64,000 nt of DNA from Acetobacterium wieringae (GCF_026646375.1 NZ_JAIPPU010000013.1:1-64000), one strand, 5' to 3'; shown: positions 38,726-46,779, counted from the first letter of the stretch. A program made the numbers and translations. The notes: a model not told the origin generated them from the letters alone.

Positions 38726-39325
38726 ATGCCACTGGATTTTAAAGAAGCTATCGAAGGACGTCGCTCAATATACGGGATTTGTAATGAAAGTACCATCACG
38801 GCTGAAGAAATACTGGAGATTGTTGACCATTCGACGAAGCATGTACCGTCGGCGTTTAACTGCCAAAGTCAGCGGGTTGCTGTATTATTTGGAGAAAAGC
38901 ATCTGGAATTCTGGGGGATTGTGAAGGAAGTACTCAGAAAACGAATTCTAGCTGATGAGTTTCGCCTTACTGAAAATCGAATCAATGGTTTTGCGGCCGG
39001 TTGCGGGACATTGTTGTTTTATGATGACACCTCAGTGACGAAAGGATTGATGGAAAAGTTCACGTCCTATCGTGACAGTATTCCGGATTGGGCTGAACAG
39101 GCCAATGGAATGCTGCAGTTTGCCATCTGGACTCAATTGGAAGCCGCCGGTCTGGGAGCCAACCTGCAACACTATAATCCAATTATAGACAAAGACGTGA
39201 AAGATGCCTTTCTGATTCCATCGGATTGGCGACTGATTGCTCAGATGCCTTTTGGGGTTCCGACGGAGATGCCCATTGAAAAGAGTTTTGAACCGATCGA
39301 ACGTCGGGTTATTGTCGTCGAATAA
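38726..39325 (+). CDS. Nitroreductase family protein
   Basis: FMN-dependent oxidoreductase of 199 residues. FKEAIEGRRSIYGI at the N-terminus is the FMN phosphate-binding start (RRS), SAFNCQSQRVAVL follows, and LEAAGLGANLQHYNP is the second FMN-binding part. Members reduce nitro groups, quinones or flavins with NAD(P)H; the pattern with HYNP is that of the HBN1/YdgI-type subgroup. It stands alone with its own promoter and terminator. Substrate unknown. Confidence 0.88.
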   Translation: MPLDFKEAIEGRRSIYGICNESTITAEEILEIVDHSTKHVPSAFNCQSQRVAVLFGEKHLEFWGIVKEVLRKRILADEFRLTENRINGFAAGCGTLLFYDDTSVTKGLMEKFTSYRDSIPDWAEQANGMLQFAIWTQLEAAGLGANLQHYNPIIDKDVKDAFLIPSDWRLIAQMPFGVPTEMPIEKSFEPIERRVIVVE

Positions 39326-39327
39326 TT

Positions 39328-39369
39328 AAATTAAAAAACACGGAATTTTAAACCGTGTTTTTTTAATTT
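39328..39369. terminator. Bidirectional terminator between nitroreductase and methyltransferase-DUF2284 genes
   Basis: AAATTAAAAAACACGG pairs with CCGTGTTTTTTTAATTT; strong stem with A/T runs for both directions. Confidence 0.85.
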
Positions 39370-39378
39370 TAAAGGCAT

Positions 39379-40947
39379 TTACTCAAGCAGTAACAAGCCA
39401 TAATATTTGACAAACTCATCTTTGGCAGCCAGTGTTTTCAGGGTTTCGCCGTTGTTGCGGACGGTCTCAAAGACATCGATGCCGGAACCCTCCATGGAGG
39501 GACGGCGATTCTTGGTGTTAAGACAGGGGGCCTCCAGATCACAGGATGAACAGATATGACAAGGGCCAGCCCAGAAGGCAAAGGCCTTGTGGTATCCACC
39601 GGTAAACGCTAATCGCTCTGCTGCAAGCATCTTTCGCTGAAATTCACCAGTACCCGGAATACCCTTAATCAGAAAAGCCTTGCTGTAGGTGGCGAGGAGC
39701 CGTTTCGTTTCGGCTAATGGGATCTCATTGGCCTGACAATGTTTGAGGTTGGCGGATGAACAGCCAAAGGCGCATTTATTTTTTGCAAACTCGGTCATGA
39801 CGACGGAATCGGGAGCGATTGCCATCACCTCATCAAAGCCAATGGCAAGAATCGGATGCTTTAAGCGCTGCAGTGGAGTAAGCGATAGACGATCGATAAA
39901 GTCAGTTGATGTTCCGGCAAATATAACGGCAGTATCCGTTTCCAGCGGGATCAGTGGCGTTGTGTTAAGGCCGGTGGCCGTCAAGCTGCGGATGATTTCT
40001 TTTCCGGAACAGATCTGGCCGCCGAAGTGGATTAGCCGATTGACGCCAGACAGTCTGGCCATCAGCGTTGCATGTTCATCAAAGGCATCATGGAGCATCA
40101 GGGTGCCTTGAGGTTTAAGCATCGGCAGACAGGTAAGTAATTGATCCATAATAGATTGATAATCGTTGTTGATAAATAGACCGGTGAATAAGATCAGTGA
40201 ATAAATAGGCTGATTTTTTGCTGCCGTGGTGCCCAGTTCGTCAGTGGAGCAGGTGTTGAATGCTGGTGTTTTAGGGTCGTTTAAAGTGGTCGGATTAGTT
40301 TGGAAAGGATTATCATCGATCAGGATGGTGATATCCAGTGTTGGAAAGGCATCAAGAAAACAGTTCGCCATTGTCTGGGCTCCGGGACCACCGATTAAAA
40401 TTTCCCCGGATAATTCAGAAAAAAATTTGACGCATTCAAGGGCTTTCATGTGGGTTAATTCGTGGATTGCCTTTTTTTTCAGTTGGTTTATTTGCTCAGG
40501 GGATAAAGACTCCGGTTCTTGATTGCGTTTAGTTAGTTTGTTTTTTAGCAACGAGGTTTTCAGCTGATGCCATTGTTGTGATTGTAATTTTCGGAATTTG
40601 ATGGCATCACCCAAATAATCCGGACTGGATGACAGCAAGTAGCGTCTGGTTATGATGGTGTTGCTGTATTTGTTCTGATAGCAGAAAAGCAGCCCCAGGC
40701 TTTCCAGCAATAGCAGAAAGGACGACAAGGCCGCATTATCAGTTTCCAGCTTTTCTGAAAGCGCGGGGATACTGGCGCCATCATCACCGAAAGCGTTTAA
40801 GATTTCAAAGAAATTCAATTCCAGAGCGGTGAATAAAGCCTCGGATAACCAGTTGGCGGTCGCAAGGTTTTCCAGAAACTGGCCGCCATGGGTATGGGGA
40901 TCGTAGCCGGTTAAAAAGGGATCGACAGTAGTGTTTTGTTTTGTCAT
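39379..40947 (-). CDS. Fusion of an O-methyltransferase-like protein with a DUF2284 metal-binding domain
   Basis: Two-part protein of 522 residues. The first ~330 residues look like a class I methyltransferase with an N-terminal winged-helix dimerisation domain (about 30-105) and a Rossmann part (about 180-330, [13 protein letters not shown] and [13 protein letters not shown]). The last ~160 residues are DUF2284: C392, C396, C404, then C463, C466, C469 and C475, with [11 protein letters not shown] and a YYGLLLLE end. The cysteine pattern suggests an Fe-S or other metal site. The start at 40947 has GAAGGA 5 bases upstream; an earlier TTG does not. A methyl-transfer role linked to a metal site is inference. 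It stands alone, divergent from the TetR gene. Confidence 0.8.
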   Translation of the reverse strand: MTKQNTTVDPFLTGYDPHTHGGQFLENLATANWLSEALFTALELNFFEILNAFGDDGASIPALSEKLETDNAALSSFLLLLESLGLLFCYQNKYSNTIITRRYLLSSSPDYLGDAIKFRKLQSQQWHQLKTSLLKNKLTKRNQEPESLSPEQINQLKKKAIHELTHMKALECVKFFSELSGEILIGGPGAQTMANCFLDAFPTLDITILIDDNPFQTNPTTLNDPKTPAFNTCSTDELGTTAAKNQPIYSLILFTGLFINNDYQSIMDQLLTCLPMLKPQGTLMLHDAFDEHATLMARLSGVNRLIHFGGQICSGKEIIRSLTATGLNTTPLIPLETDTAVIFAGTSTDFIDRLSLTPLQRLKHPILAIGFDEVMAIAPDSVVMTEFAKNKCAFGCSSANLKHCQANEIPLAETKRLLATYSKAFLIKGIPGTGEFQRKMLAAERLAFTGGYHKAFAFWAGPCHICSSCDLEAPCLNTKNRRPSMEGSGIDVFETVRNNGETLKTLAAKDEFVKYYGLLLLE

Positions 40948-41259
40948 GGTAGTCCTTCCTATCTTCGATTTCAATACGAGTAAACATCGGTTCGATACCT
41001 TATTATAGATCCATAACCATTTTTTGCATAGAAAAAACTTATACCTGGTGTGAAAAGAGTTTGATTGTTCAGAAAAAGTTAATTCTCAGAGATCCGTCGG
41101 CGGGGTAGCTATAATTTAAATTTTTTTCGCAATCGTATTAATTACCATAGAGGTTCCCTTAAAATATAAATTGAATGTGATGCTCTGATGAATCAAATTT
41201 CCGGTGATTTCGGATTCGAAAATCCAAACTAAATGAAAATCCGAACTAAATAAAATCTG

Positions 41260-41288
41260 TTGACAAACGAATGTAACAGTAGTAATAT
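41260..41288 (+). promoter_or_regulatory. Promoter of the tetR-CPBP operon
   Basis: TTGACA at 41260-41265, a 17-base spacer, TAATAT at 41283-41288. The -10 and the start point lie within the palindrome at 41270-41317. Confidence 0.75.
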
Positions 41289-41317
41289 AACAATTGTTAT
41301 ATTACTACTGTTACATT
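41270..41317. promoter_or_regulatory. 48-bp perfect palindrome, probable TetR operator
   Basis: Each half is 24 bases; the left one starts AATGTAACAGTAG and the right one ends CTACTGTTACATT, meeting at the CAATTG centre with no mismatch. It covers the -10 and start region of the tetR gene, ending 31 bases before its ATG. TetR dimers bind palindromes of this kind, so autorepression is likely. As RNA it could also form a long hairpin. Confidence 0.8.
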
Positions 41318-41348
41318 ATAAATATCGCAATAAGGAAGAGGCTTAACC

Positions 41349-41942
41349 ATGCCACCAAAAGCAAGAATTACAAAAGACATGATCATTGATGCCGCATTTG
41401 AATTATTAAAAACTGACGGAATCGAGATGGTTAATGCCAGGAAAATTGCTGAAAAGCTGAACTGCTCAACTCAGCCAATTATGTATTATTTTTCAGGAAT
41501 GAATGAGTTGAAAAATAGTATTTATCAAAAAGCAGATGATTACCATACAGCGTTTATCATGGATATCCGTTACGATGAGGGCAATCCACTATTGGAAATT
41601 GGGATACGCTACATAAGATTTGCTGTAATGGAAAAAGCAGTTTTTAAATTTCTTTTTCAGTCTGATAAGTTTGCTGATAAAGAACTGCTCGAAATTATTC
41701 GGGACGAAGAACTTCGACCCGTATTAGAGATTTTATCCCAGGTCATTAAACTGTCGCCCGTTCAAGCCGAGGCGTTGTTCGAGCAGATCTTTTTTATGGT
41801 TCATGGTATTGCAAGCTTGTTGGCTAATAATCAAATGACCTTTGATGAAGCGCATGTTCTGAATTTGTTAAAGGCGGGCTTCAAGGGGGCCGTACTAACT
41901 TTGAAAGCAGAGGAAGAGAAGAAAAATGACAAGCATATTTAG
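41349..41942 (+). CDS. TetR family transcriptional regulator
   Basis: Repressor-type regulator of 197 residues. The N-terminal helix-turn-helix (about 8-55) reads ITKDMIIDAAFELLKTDGIEMVNARKIAEKL with CSTQPIMYYFSGM as recognition segment. The C-terminal ligand domain is not recognised. It sits directly behind the palindromic operator, and its last 17 bases overlap the next gene, so it most likely represses itself and the protease. AAGGAAGAGG lies before the ATG. Confidence 0.88.
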   Translation: MPPKARITKDMIIDAAFELLKTDGIEMVNARKIAEKLNCSTQPIMYYFSGMNELKNSIYQKADDYHTAFIMDIRYDEGNPLLEIGIRYIRFAVMEKAVFKFLFQSDKFADKELLEIIRDEELRPVLEILSQVIKLSPVQAEALFEQIFFMVHGIASLLANNQMTFDEAHVLNLLKAGFKGAVLTLKAEEEKKNDKHI

Positions 41943-42675
41943 AAAGAATCCGTTACTATTTGCGTTGGTGTGGATTGCCATCTATGTAGTTCTGTTTAGC
42001 CTAGCTGATTCCCTATCCGATTCGGTAGATATCCGATCTTGTTTCTCAGCGGTATTGGGGGGAGCTATTTCATTTCTGTTGTTTAGGTGGATTCGACGAA
42101 ATGAATTGCAATCATACTATGGCCTGTGTAAAGTTGCAGGGGGTGATCTTAAAAGATATCTGTTTTTTATTCCGCTGATTATCATTGCCAGCGTCAATTT
42201 ATGGGGTGGAGTAACGATCCGATATCCGCCACTTGAAACGATTCTGGTATTTGTCACGATGCTTTTTGTTGGGTTTATTGAGGAAGTGATCTTTCGCGGT
42301 TTTTTATTTAAAGCTATTTTAGAAAAAAGAGCAAAGCTGGCCATAATTATATCGAGCGTCACGTTTGGAATTGGACACAGCGTTAATTTGTTAAATGGCG
42401 CTGAATATTGGCAAACCTTTCTACAGATTGGTTATGCCATTGCCATCGGGTATCTGTTTACCATTCTTTTTATCAAAACTGGCAGCTTGCTCCCAGGTAT
42501 TTTTACTCATGGGGCGCTAAATGCATTTAGTGTTTTTTCAGGACAATCAACTTTTGAACAAGATACAGTGGTAAGTGTCGTGCTGATTCTTATTAGCCTT
42601 GGGTATGCAGCTTTTTTAAAAAGGTTACCACAAAAAACTTGCGCAAGCGACAAACAACACTGTCTGGATCAGTAA
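41926..42675 (+). CDS. CPBP family intramembrane metalloprotease
   Basis: Integral membrane protein of 249 residues with about seven or eight spans. It has the CPBP (CAAX protease/bacteriocin-processing) motifs in order: EEVIFRGFLF (about 121-130), FGIGHSVNLL and HGALNAF, which supply the glutamates and histidines of the metal site. Members process or protect against peptides such as bacteriocins, or act on prenylated proteins; the role here is unknown. It overlaps tetR by 17 bases. Confidence 0.88.
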   Translation: MTSIFRKNPLLFALVWIAIYVVLFSLADSLSDSVDIRSCFSAVLGGAISFLLFRWIRRNELQSYYGLCKVAGGDLKRYLFFIPLIIIASVNLWGGVTIRYPPLETILVFVTMLFVGFIEEVIFRGFLFKAILEKRAKLAIIISSVTFGIGHSVNLLNGAEYWQTFLQIGYAIAIGYLFTILFIKTGSLLPGIFTHGALNAFSVFSGQSTFEQDTVVSVVLILISLGYAAFLKRLPQKTCASDKQHCLDQ

Positions 42676-42718
42676 AACTGTATCGGTATGGTGATTTAAC
42701 ACAAAGAAAGGAATCGTT

Positions 42719-43201
42719 ATGGAGAATCGGAAAAAACTTGAAGTCATCAGTCATTCGTTTGAAAATAATGGTCTGATGCCTAAACGGCATACTGGATTTG
42801 GGGAGGATAGTTCACCCCCTTTTGAATTAAAAAATTTGGCTCCCGAAGCGGTATCAATAGCGATTATTATGGATGATCTGGATATTCCTTTAATTGAGGC
42901 CTATAATCATTGGTTGATCTGGAATATTCCCAAATCAGAAACGATTTCTGAAAACATACCCTATGGTTCGATTGTGCCTGTGCTGGGTGACGCAAAACAG
43001 GGATGCGGATATGGCCGTAACCGTTATCGGGGGCCGAAACAGCCGGTTTTCGTCAGGAACAGTCATCGTTACTTATTTCAATTTTATGTACTTGATTGTT
43101 TTTTGGAGCTTGACAGCAGTGCCCGAAAAAAGCAGCTACTTGAAGCGATGAACGGACATATTTTGCAACAGAGCAGCATTACTGGAATTTATCAACGATA
43201 A
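42719..43201 (+). CDS. YbhB/YbcL-type PEBP (Raf kinase inhibitor-like) protein
   Basis: Small protein of 160 residues of the phosphatidylethanolamine-binding fold: SPPFELKNLAPEAVSIAIIMDDLD, then YNHWLIWNIP, GRNRYRGPKQP and HRYLFQFYVLD, which line the ligand pocket. No signal peptide, so cytoplasmic. The role of bacterial members is not settled. It lies 43 bases after the CPBP protease gene and may belong to the same TetR-controlled unit. Confidence 0.87.
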   Translation: MENRKKLEVISHSFENNGLMPKRHTGFGEDSSPPFELKNLAPEAVSIAIIMDDLDIPLIEAYNHWLIWNIPKSETISENIPYGSIVPVLGDAKQGCGYGRNRYRGPKQPVFVRNSHRYLFQFYVLDCFLELDSSARKKQLLEAMNGHILQQSSITGIYQR

Positions 43202-43360
43202 GTGGAAATAAAGAAAAATAAGAACAGAGCGCCAATGATGATCAGATAAATTAGACAATTGTTCATTAAGCGAGACACAACGCCGCTTTTTAAGAACGGG
43301 CACGATTGATTTTACCAGTTTGAACAATGATCATGACGAATCCAAAAGAAAAATAGATTA
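43202..43360. other. Intergenic region without recognised gene
   Basis: AT-rich stretch after the PEBP gene and before the cobalamin riboswitch promoter. I see no gene, terminator or repeat that I can support in it. Confidence 0.5.
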
Positions 43361-43365
43361 AAGTC

Positions 43366-43394
43366 TTGACAAAGAAATAGGATTGCATTATGAT
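43366..43394 (+). promoter_or_regulatory. Promoter of the riboswitch-controlled ECF operon
   Basis: TTGACA at 43366-43371, a 17-base spacer, TATGAT at 43389-43394. Transcription would begin near 43401, just before the riboswitch. Confidence 0.8.
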
Positions 43395-43418
43395 TTAGAA
43401 AGCTAAATAGATCCAATA

Positions 43419-43560
43419 CATGGTGCCTTACAAAGGAGAATAGGGAATCAGGTGAAAATCCTGAACGAACCCATCACTGTAATGGTTTTGTTTTTGCAGA
43501 TGCCACTGGAAACGGGAAGGCGCAAAAACAGATAAACCAGAGTCAGGAGACCTGCCATGA
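43419..43560 (+). promoter_or_regulatory. Cobalamin (B12) riboswitch
   Basis: The conserved parts of the cobalamin aptamer are present in order: GGTGCC; AATAGGGAA with the TCAGGTGAAAATCCTGA hairpin; ACGAACCCATCACTGTAA; GCCACTG with GGGAAGG; and the closing AGTCAGGAGACCTGCC. A strong terminator follows within 30 bases, so binding of B12 should stop transcription of the transporter genes downstream. Confidence 0.93.
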
Positions 43561-43584
43561 ATTGATATAGTATGAAACGACGGT

Positions 43585-43635
43585 AAAGTTTCGGCTATCC
43601 TTAGGATTACCCTGGGATAGTCGAAACTTTTTATT
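43585..43635 (+). terminator. Riboswitch-controlled intrinsic terminator
   Basis: A 16-position stem: AAAGTTTCG-G-CTATCC with GGATAG-T-CGAAACTTT (one G-T pair) around a 14-base loop, then TTATTTTG. It lies directly after the cobalamin aptamer and is its likely expression platform. Confidence 0.85.
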
Positions 43636-43661
43636 TTGCGTGAAAGCATAAAGCCGTGCGT

Positions 43662-43721
43662 TGGATTGAAAGAATTAAATAGTGTTAAGCTTGCTTAAAA
43701 ATATTTAATTCTTTCAATTCG
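43662..43721. repeat. Long hairpin next to the dispersed repeat
   Basis: ATTGAAAGAATTAAATA (43665-43681) and its exact complement at 43702-43718 form a 17-bp stem, with an inner TTAAGC / GCTTAA stem. It abuts the GC-rich repeat that follows. It lies between the riboswitch terminator and the ECF ATPase. Confidence 0.6.
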
Positions 43722-43726
43722 GCATA

Positions 43727-43858
43727 GGGCGTAGCCCGCGACGAAGGTCGCAGCGCAGCGAAGACCGGAGTGCATGGCCTTATACCAAATGGCAGTAATT
43801 TCGTGTGTAGCAAAGACCGGAGTATTTGGCTTTATACTAAAAGCCGTCATTTTAAAAA
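43727..43858. repeat. GC-rich dispersed repeat with a 52-bp tandem duplication
   Basis: The part 43731-43785 resembles the first bases of the window. Within it, a unit of about 52 bases (43755-43806) is repeated in degenerate form at 43807-43858: both contain AAGACCGGAGT, then GGCxTTATACxAAA and a GGC-t/c-GT or GCAGT segment before ATTT. Non-coding in all frames as far as I can see. Confidence 0.6.
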
Positions 43859-43879
43859 ATTCAATCACGAGGCCATCCC

Positions 43880-45367
43880 ATGAAACCGATCATCCAATTG
43901 GATATTACAGCGCTGACATTTCCCGACGAACCGGAACCAGCGCTTAAAAACATCAAACTGAATATCAATGAGGGCGAATTCATTGCCATTACCGGAGGTG
44001 CGGCATCGGGTAAATCGTTATTGCTTCATGCGATTACATCGGCGGCGCCAAAGTTTTATCCCTGTGAACTGGATGGAACGGTGACGGTAGCGAATCAGGA
44101 TGTGTCAAAGATACCGCTCTGCCAAATGACCGACTATCTGGGCTATATGATGCAGGAGCCGCAAAACCAGATGGTCAATCGTCGGGTTGGCGATGAACTG
44201 GCGTTTGGGGTTGCGAATCTTAATTTGAGTCAGGATGAAATTGAGTATCGGGTTAATGCGGTCATGGATTTTCTCGGAATCCGGGCATTTTCAGATCGGA
44301 CCACCGATGCCCTTTCCGGCGGACAAGCCCAGAAGGTCGTGCTGGGGAGTATTCTGGCAATGAAAACCCCGATCCTACTACTGGACCAACCCACGGCCGA
44401 ACTGGATCCCAAAACCAGTTCGGAACTCTATCGGCACCTGGGGCAGTTGAACCGGGAGAAAAAGGTGACCACCCTGGTCGTTATGGATAAATGCGGTGCG
44501 GTTTTAAAAGATGCCCATCGGGTGCTTGTGATGGAAGCTGGGACGGTCAAAGATTTTCTGCCGGTTGGTGAATATCAGAAAAAATATGGCTGTTGGAAAA
44601 CCAATCGCCGGGCGAAACCGATCCAAGTGGATGAGCGGTTCGACGTGATTAAGTTAAGCGGTGCATCGCATACCTACAAAGGTGGGATAATCGGCTGTCA
44701 GCCGCTAAATTTTAGTCTGAAAAAAGGCGATTTCACGGCGGTCATCGGCCAGAACGGTTCCGGTAAATCCACCATGCTCAAGCTCATTGAAGGATTGGTC
44801 AAACCAACCTCGGGCTCGGTGGAGCTATTTGGAACTCTGGTGACCAAGAAAAATGTGGGCGAACTGCGGCGCCGGATCGGTTTTCTGTTTCAGAACCCCG
44901 ATGATCAGATCTTTTGCAGCTCGGTACGCGATGAAATCAGCTATGTTTTAAAAAATAAGAACCTCAGTGCGCAGCAAATCGAAGAAAAGATTCAAGAAAC
45001 CTTGGCTCTGATCGGCCTTAAAGGATTGGACGAAATCCATCCTCAGCGGCTAAGCCGGGGACAACGGCAACTATTGGCCTTGGGGTCGGTGGTCATTAAT
45101 GATCCCGAGCTGATTATTGCCGATGAACCGACCTCCGGCCTAAACAGTGCCCAGAGTCAAGTGGTCATGGAAAAACTGGCCCATCTTAGCAGTCAGGGGG
45201 TCACCATTTTGCTGGTAACCCATGATTTGACTGAAGCCAGAGATTTTGCCAATCGGATTGTGGTGATGCACAATCATCAATTAGCTATGGAATTTAAAGC
45301 CGAAAAAATAGACAATTATCTGAACGAATTGGCTCGATTGGAACTCATCGAAGGAGGTGATTTTTAA
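43880..45367 (+). CDS. ECF transporter energy-coupling ATPase, two fused ABC domains
   Basis: Cytoplasmic ATPase of 495 residues containing two ABC domains (about 5-235 and 255-490). Domain 1: Walker A GGAASGKS (39-46), signature LSGGQ (145-149), Walker B LLLDQP with Q170 in place of the catalytic glutamate, and VVMDKC where the switch histidine is expected. Domain 2: GQNGSGKST (290-298), a degenerate LSRGQ signature (391-395), Walker B IIADEP with E416, and VTHD with the histidine. One ATP site is thus complete and one degenerate. It resembles YkoD-type fused EcfA proteins. The T subunit starts right after its stop. Confidence 0.92.
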   Translation: MKPIIQLDITALTFPDEPEPALKNIKLNINEGEFIAITGGAASGKSLLLHAITSAAPKFYPCELDGTVTVANQDVSKIPLCQMTDYLGYMMQEPQNQMVNRRVGDELAFGVANLNLSQDEIEYRVNAVMDFLGIRAFSDRTTDALSGGQAQKVVLGSILAMKTPILLLDQPTAELDPKTSSELYRHLGQLNREKKVTTLVVMDKCGAVLKDAHRVLVMEAGTVKDFLPVGEYQKKYGCWKTNRRAKPIQVDERFDVIKLSGASHTYKGGIIGCQPLNFSLKKGDFTAVIGQNGSGKSTMLKLIEGLVKPTSGSVELFGTLVTKKNVGELRRRIGFLFQNPDDQIFCSSVRDEISYVLKNKNLSAQQIEEKIQETLALIGLKGLDEIHPQRLSRGQRQLLALGSVVINDPELIIADEPTSGLNSAQSQVVMEKLAHLSSQGVTILLVTHDLTEARDFANRIVVMHNHQLAMEFKAEKIDNYLNELARLELIEGGDF

Positions 45368-46099
45368 ATGTTTAAACTAAAAGAACTGGATCCGCGGCTT
45401 AAACTGACCTGGTGTCTGTTTCTGGTGTTGACCGCCCTGGTGTCGCGCAGTATGCTTCTCAATGGCATTCTGCTGGGGGTGATCCTGATTTCTGAACTGC
45501 TCTCGGAGAAATCACTAAAAGCTTTTAAAATGCTGTCAATTGTGTTGCTGATTATCGGCACCCAGGTATTGATTATCAATCTGATCTTTGGACGTGAAGG
45601 CGAACTGCTTTATTCCTGGGGGATATTTCAGATTTACAGCGGTTTTATCACCACCTCCATACTGGCTTTTTTAAGAATAGGCATCATCTCATTTTCGGCC
45701 TATCAGTTTGGGGTTCATACCGATCCCATGGATATGGCTCAGATGCTGATTCACTGGCGGATTCCCTATCGCTATGCGATGCTGGTGCCGATGGTCGCCC
45801 GGTTTTTTCCAGTGATGATTGGGGAATATCAAGCCATTTGTGACAGCCAGTCGGCTCGGGGGGTACCCAATGATACCGTGTTAGAGAAAATCCGCAACCT
45901 GCCGGCCTCAATTTTACCGCTGATGTATCGGGCCATGCGGATATCCAGTGATGCGGCGCTATCGGTGGAACTCAGAGGCTACGGCCGCCATGCAACCCGG
46001 AATTTTCAGAAAAAAATCAATCTCCATCCACTGGAAGGCATGACCATCGTCTGCCTGATGATCGGGTTTGGCGGAGTCTTGATTAAAACCATTTTATAA
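45368..46099 (+). CDS. ECF transporter transmembrane (T) component
   Basis: Membrane protein of 243 residues with about five spans, linking the ATPase to the substrate-binding S component. The cytoplasmic coupling helices carry the family ARG-type motif in CDSQSARGVPNDT and a second related one in VELRGYGRH. Its ribosome site AAGGAGGTGA is inside the last codons of the ATPase gene, so the two are coupled. Confidence 0.9.
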   Translation: MFKLKELDPRLKLTWCLFLVLTALVSRSMLLNGILLGVILISELLSEKSLKAFKMLSIVLLIIGTQVLIINLIFGREGELLYSWGIFQIYSGFITTSILAFLRIGIISFSAYQFGVHTDPMDMAQMLIHWRIPYRYAMLVPMVARFFPVMIGEYQAICDSQSARGVPNDTVLEKIRNLPASILPLMYRAMRISSDAALSVELRGYGRHATRNFQKKINLHPLEGMTIVCLMIGFGGVLIKTIL

Positions 46100-46149
46100 C
46101 AGTTAAAACTGCGTAGATAAAAAATAATTTATAAAAAAAGGAGCATAAC

Positions 46150-46707
46150 ATGCAAAACGAACAAGCAATTGGAAAAAAAAGTATTTTTAAAACGGACACC
46201 AAATCTTTAATTGGTGCCGTCGTCATGGGGATTGTCTTTGTGATTGCCTGCCAGATTACCGGCCAGATCGATAACATGCTGCCCTGGGGAAAAATGGGAA
46301 TGTTACTGATTAATGGAACCGTTTGGGCATTCTTTACAGGTATCTTAACCCTGCTTTATAGACAACCCGGCGGACTGATTGCCGCCGAAGTAGAAGCCTT
46401 GATTTCAATCATGTATACGCCGCTTTGGCCAACCTTTATCTTTGCCAATGGCATTGCGTCCATCTGGGTATCCTTCGTGGCGGTAAAATGTGACATGACC
46501 AAATGGTCGCATCACATTCTGGCTCAGGGTGGCGTTTGTGTTTTAGGAAACGCCATTGTGGGAGTGGGTCTGGTTTTCATTCTTGGTCTGCCAGTGGGTG
46601 TTGCGGCGGTATCCAGCCTGATAACCATTGGTGTAACCTGGCCATTGGCAACATTGGCAGAAAAGAAAGTTTATGATGCATTATTAAAATCAGGAATGGT
46701 AAAATAA
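46150..46707 (+). CDS. ECF transporter substrate-binding (S) component, YkoE-like
   Basis: Membrane protein of 185 residues with about five or six spans. The segment LLYRQPGGLIAAEVEALISIMY resembles the conserved part of YkoE-type S components (hydroxymethylpyrimidine/thiamine group). However, the operon begins with a cobalamin, not a TPP, riboswitch, which suggests a corrinoid or a cobalamin precursor as cargo. Substrate therefore open. AAAAGGAG precedes the ATG. Confidence 0.8.
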   Translation: MQNEQAIGKKSIFKTDTKSLIGAVVMGIVFVIACQITGQIDNMLPWGKMGMLLINGTVWAFFTGILTLLYRQPGGLIAAEVEALISIMYTPLWPTFIFANGIASIWVSFVAVKCDMTKWSHHILAQGGVCVLGNAIVGVGLVFILGLPVGVAAVSSLITIGVTWPLATLAEKKVYDALLKSGMVK

Positions 46708-46743
46708 TCCATAAAATCAAAATATGATAAAGAAAAATCAAGT

Positions 46744-46779
46744 GCTTTGGTATCTGTTTTAGAAAACAGGTGCCAAAGC
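46744..46779 (+). other. Hairpin between the ECF S gene and ubiD
   Basis: GCTTTGGTATCTGTTTT (46744-46760) pairs with AAAACAGGTGCCAAAGC (46763-46779), all 17 positions counting G-T pairs. No T-run follows, so it is not a normal intrinsic terminator; it may be an RNA processing or attenuation site between the two halves of the operon. Confidence 0.6.

Larger units (their letters stand above)
40948..41348. other. Intergenic region between divergent methyltransferase-DUF2284 and tetR genes
   Basis: 401 AT-rich bases. On the minus strand a TATAAT (41002-41007) is a possible promoter for the fusion gene. Near 41218-41256 lies a direct repeat of the form AAATCC-a/g-AACTAAAT in two copies. The tetR promoter and a large palindrome fill 41260-41317 and are listed separately. 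Confidence 0.6.

Noticed and set aside
41270-41317. Palindrome as terminator of an upstream transcript
   Set aside because: No gene on the + strand ends here, and it coincides with a good promoter of the TetR gene; an operator is more likely.
43419-43560. TPP riboswitch, as expected for a YkoE-type transporter
   Set aside because: The conserved blocks are those of the cobalamin aptamer (GCCACTG and AGTCAGGAGACCTGCC); the TPP core CUGAGA is not present.
46744-46779. Hairpin after the ECF S gene as an intrinsic terminator
   Set aside because: Good stem but no T-run follows; listed instead as a hairpin of open function.
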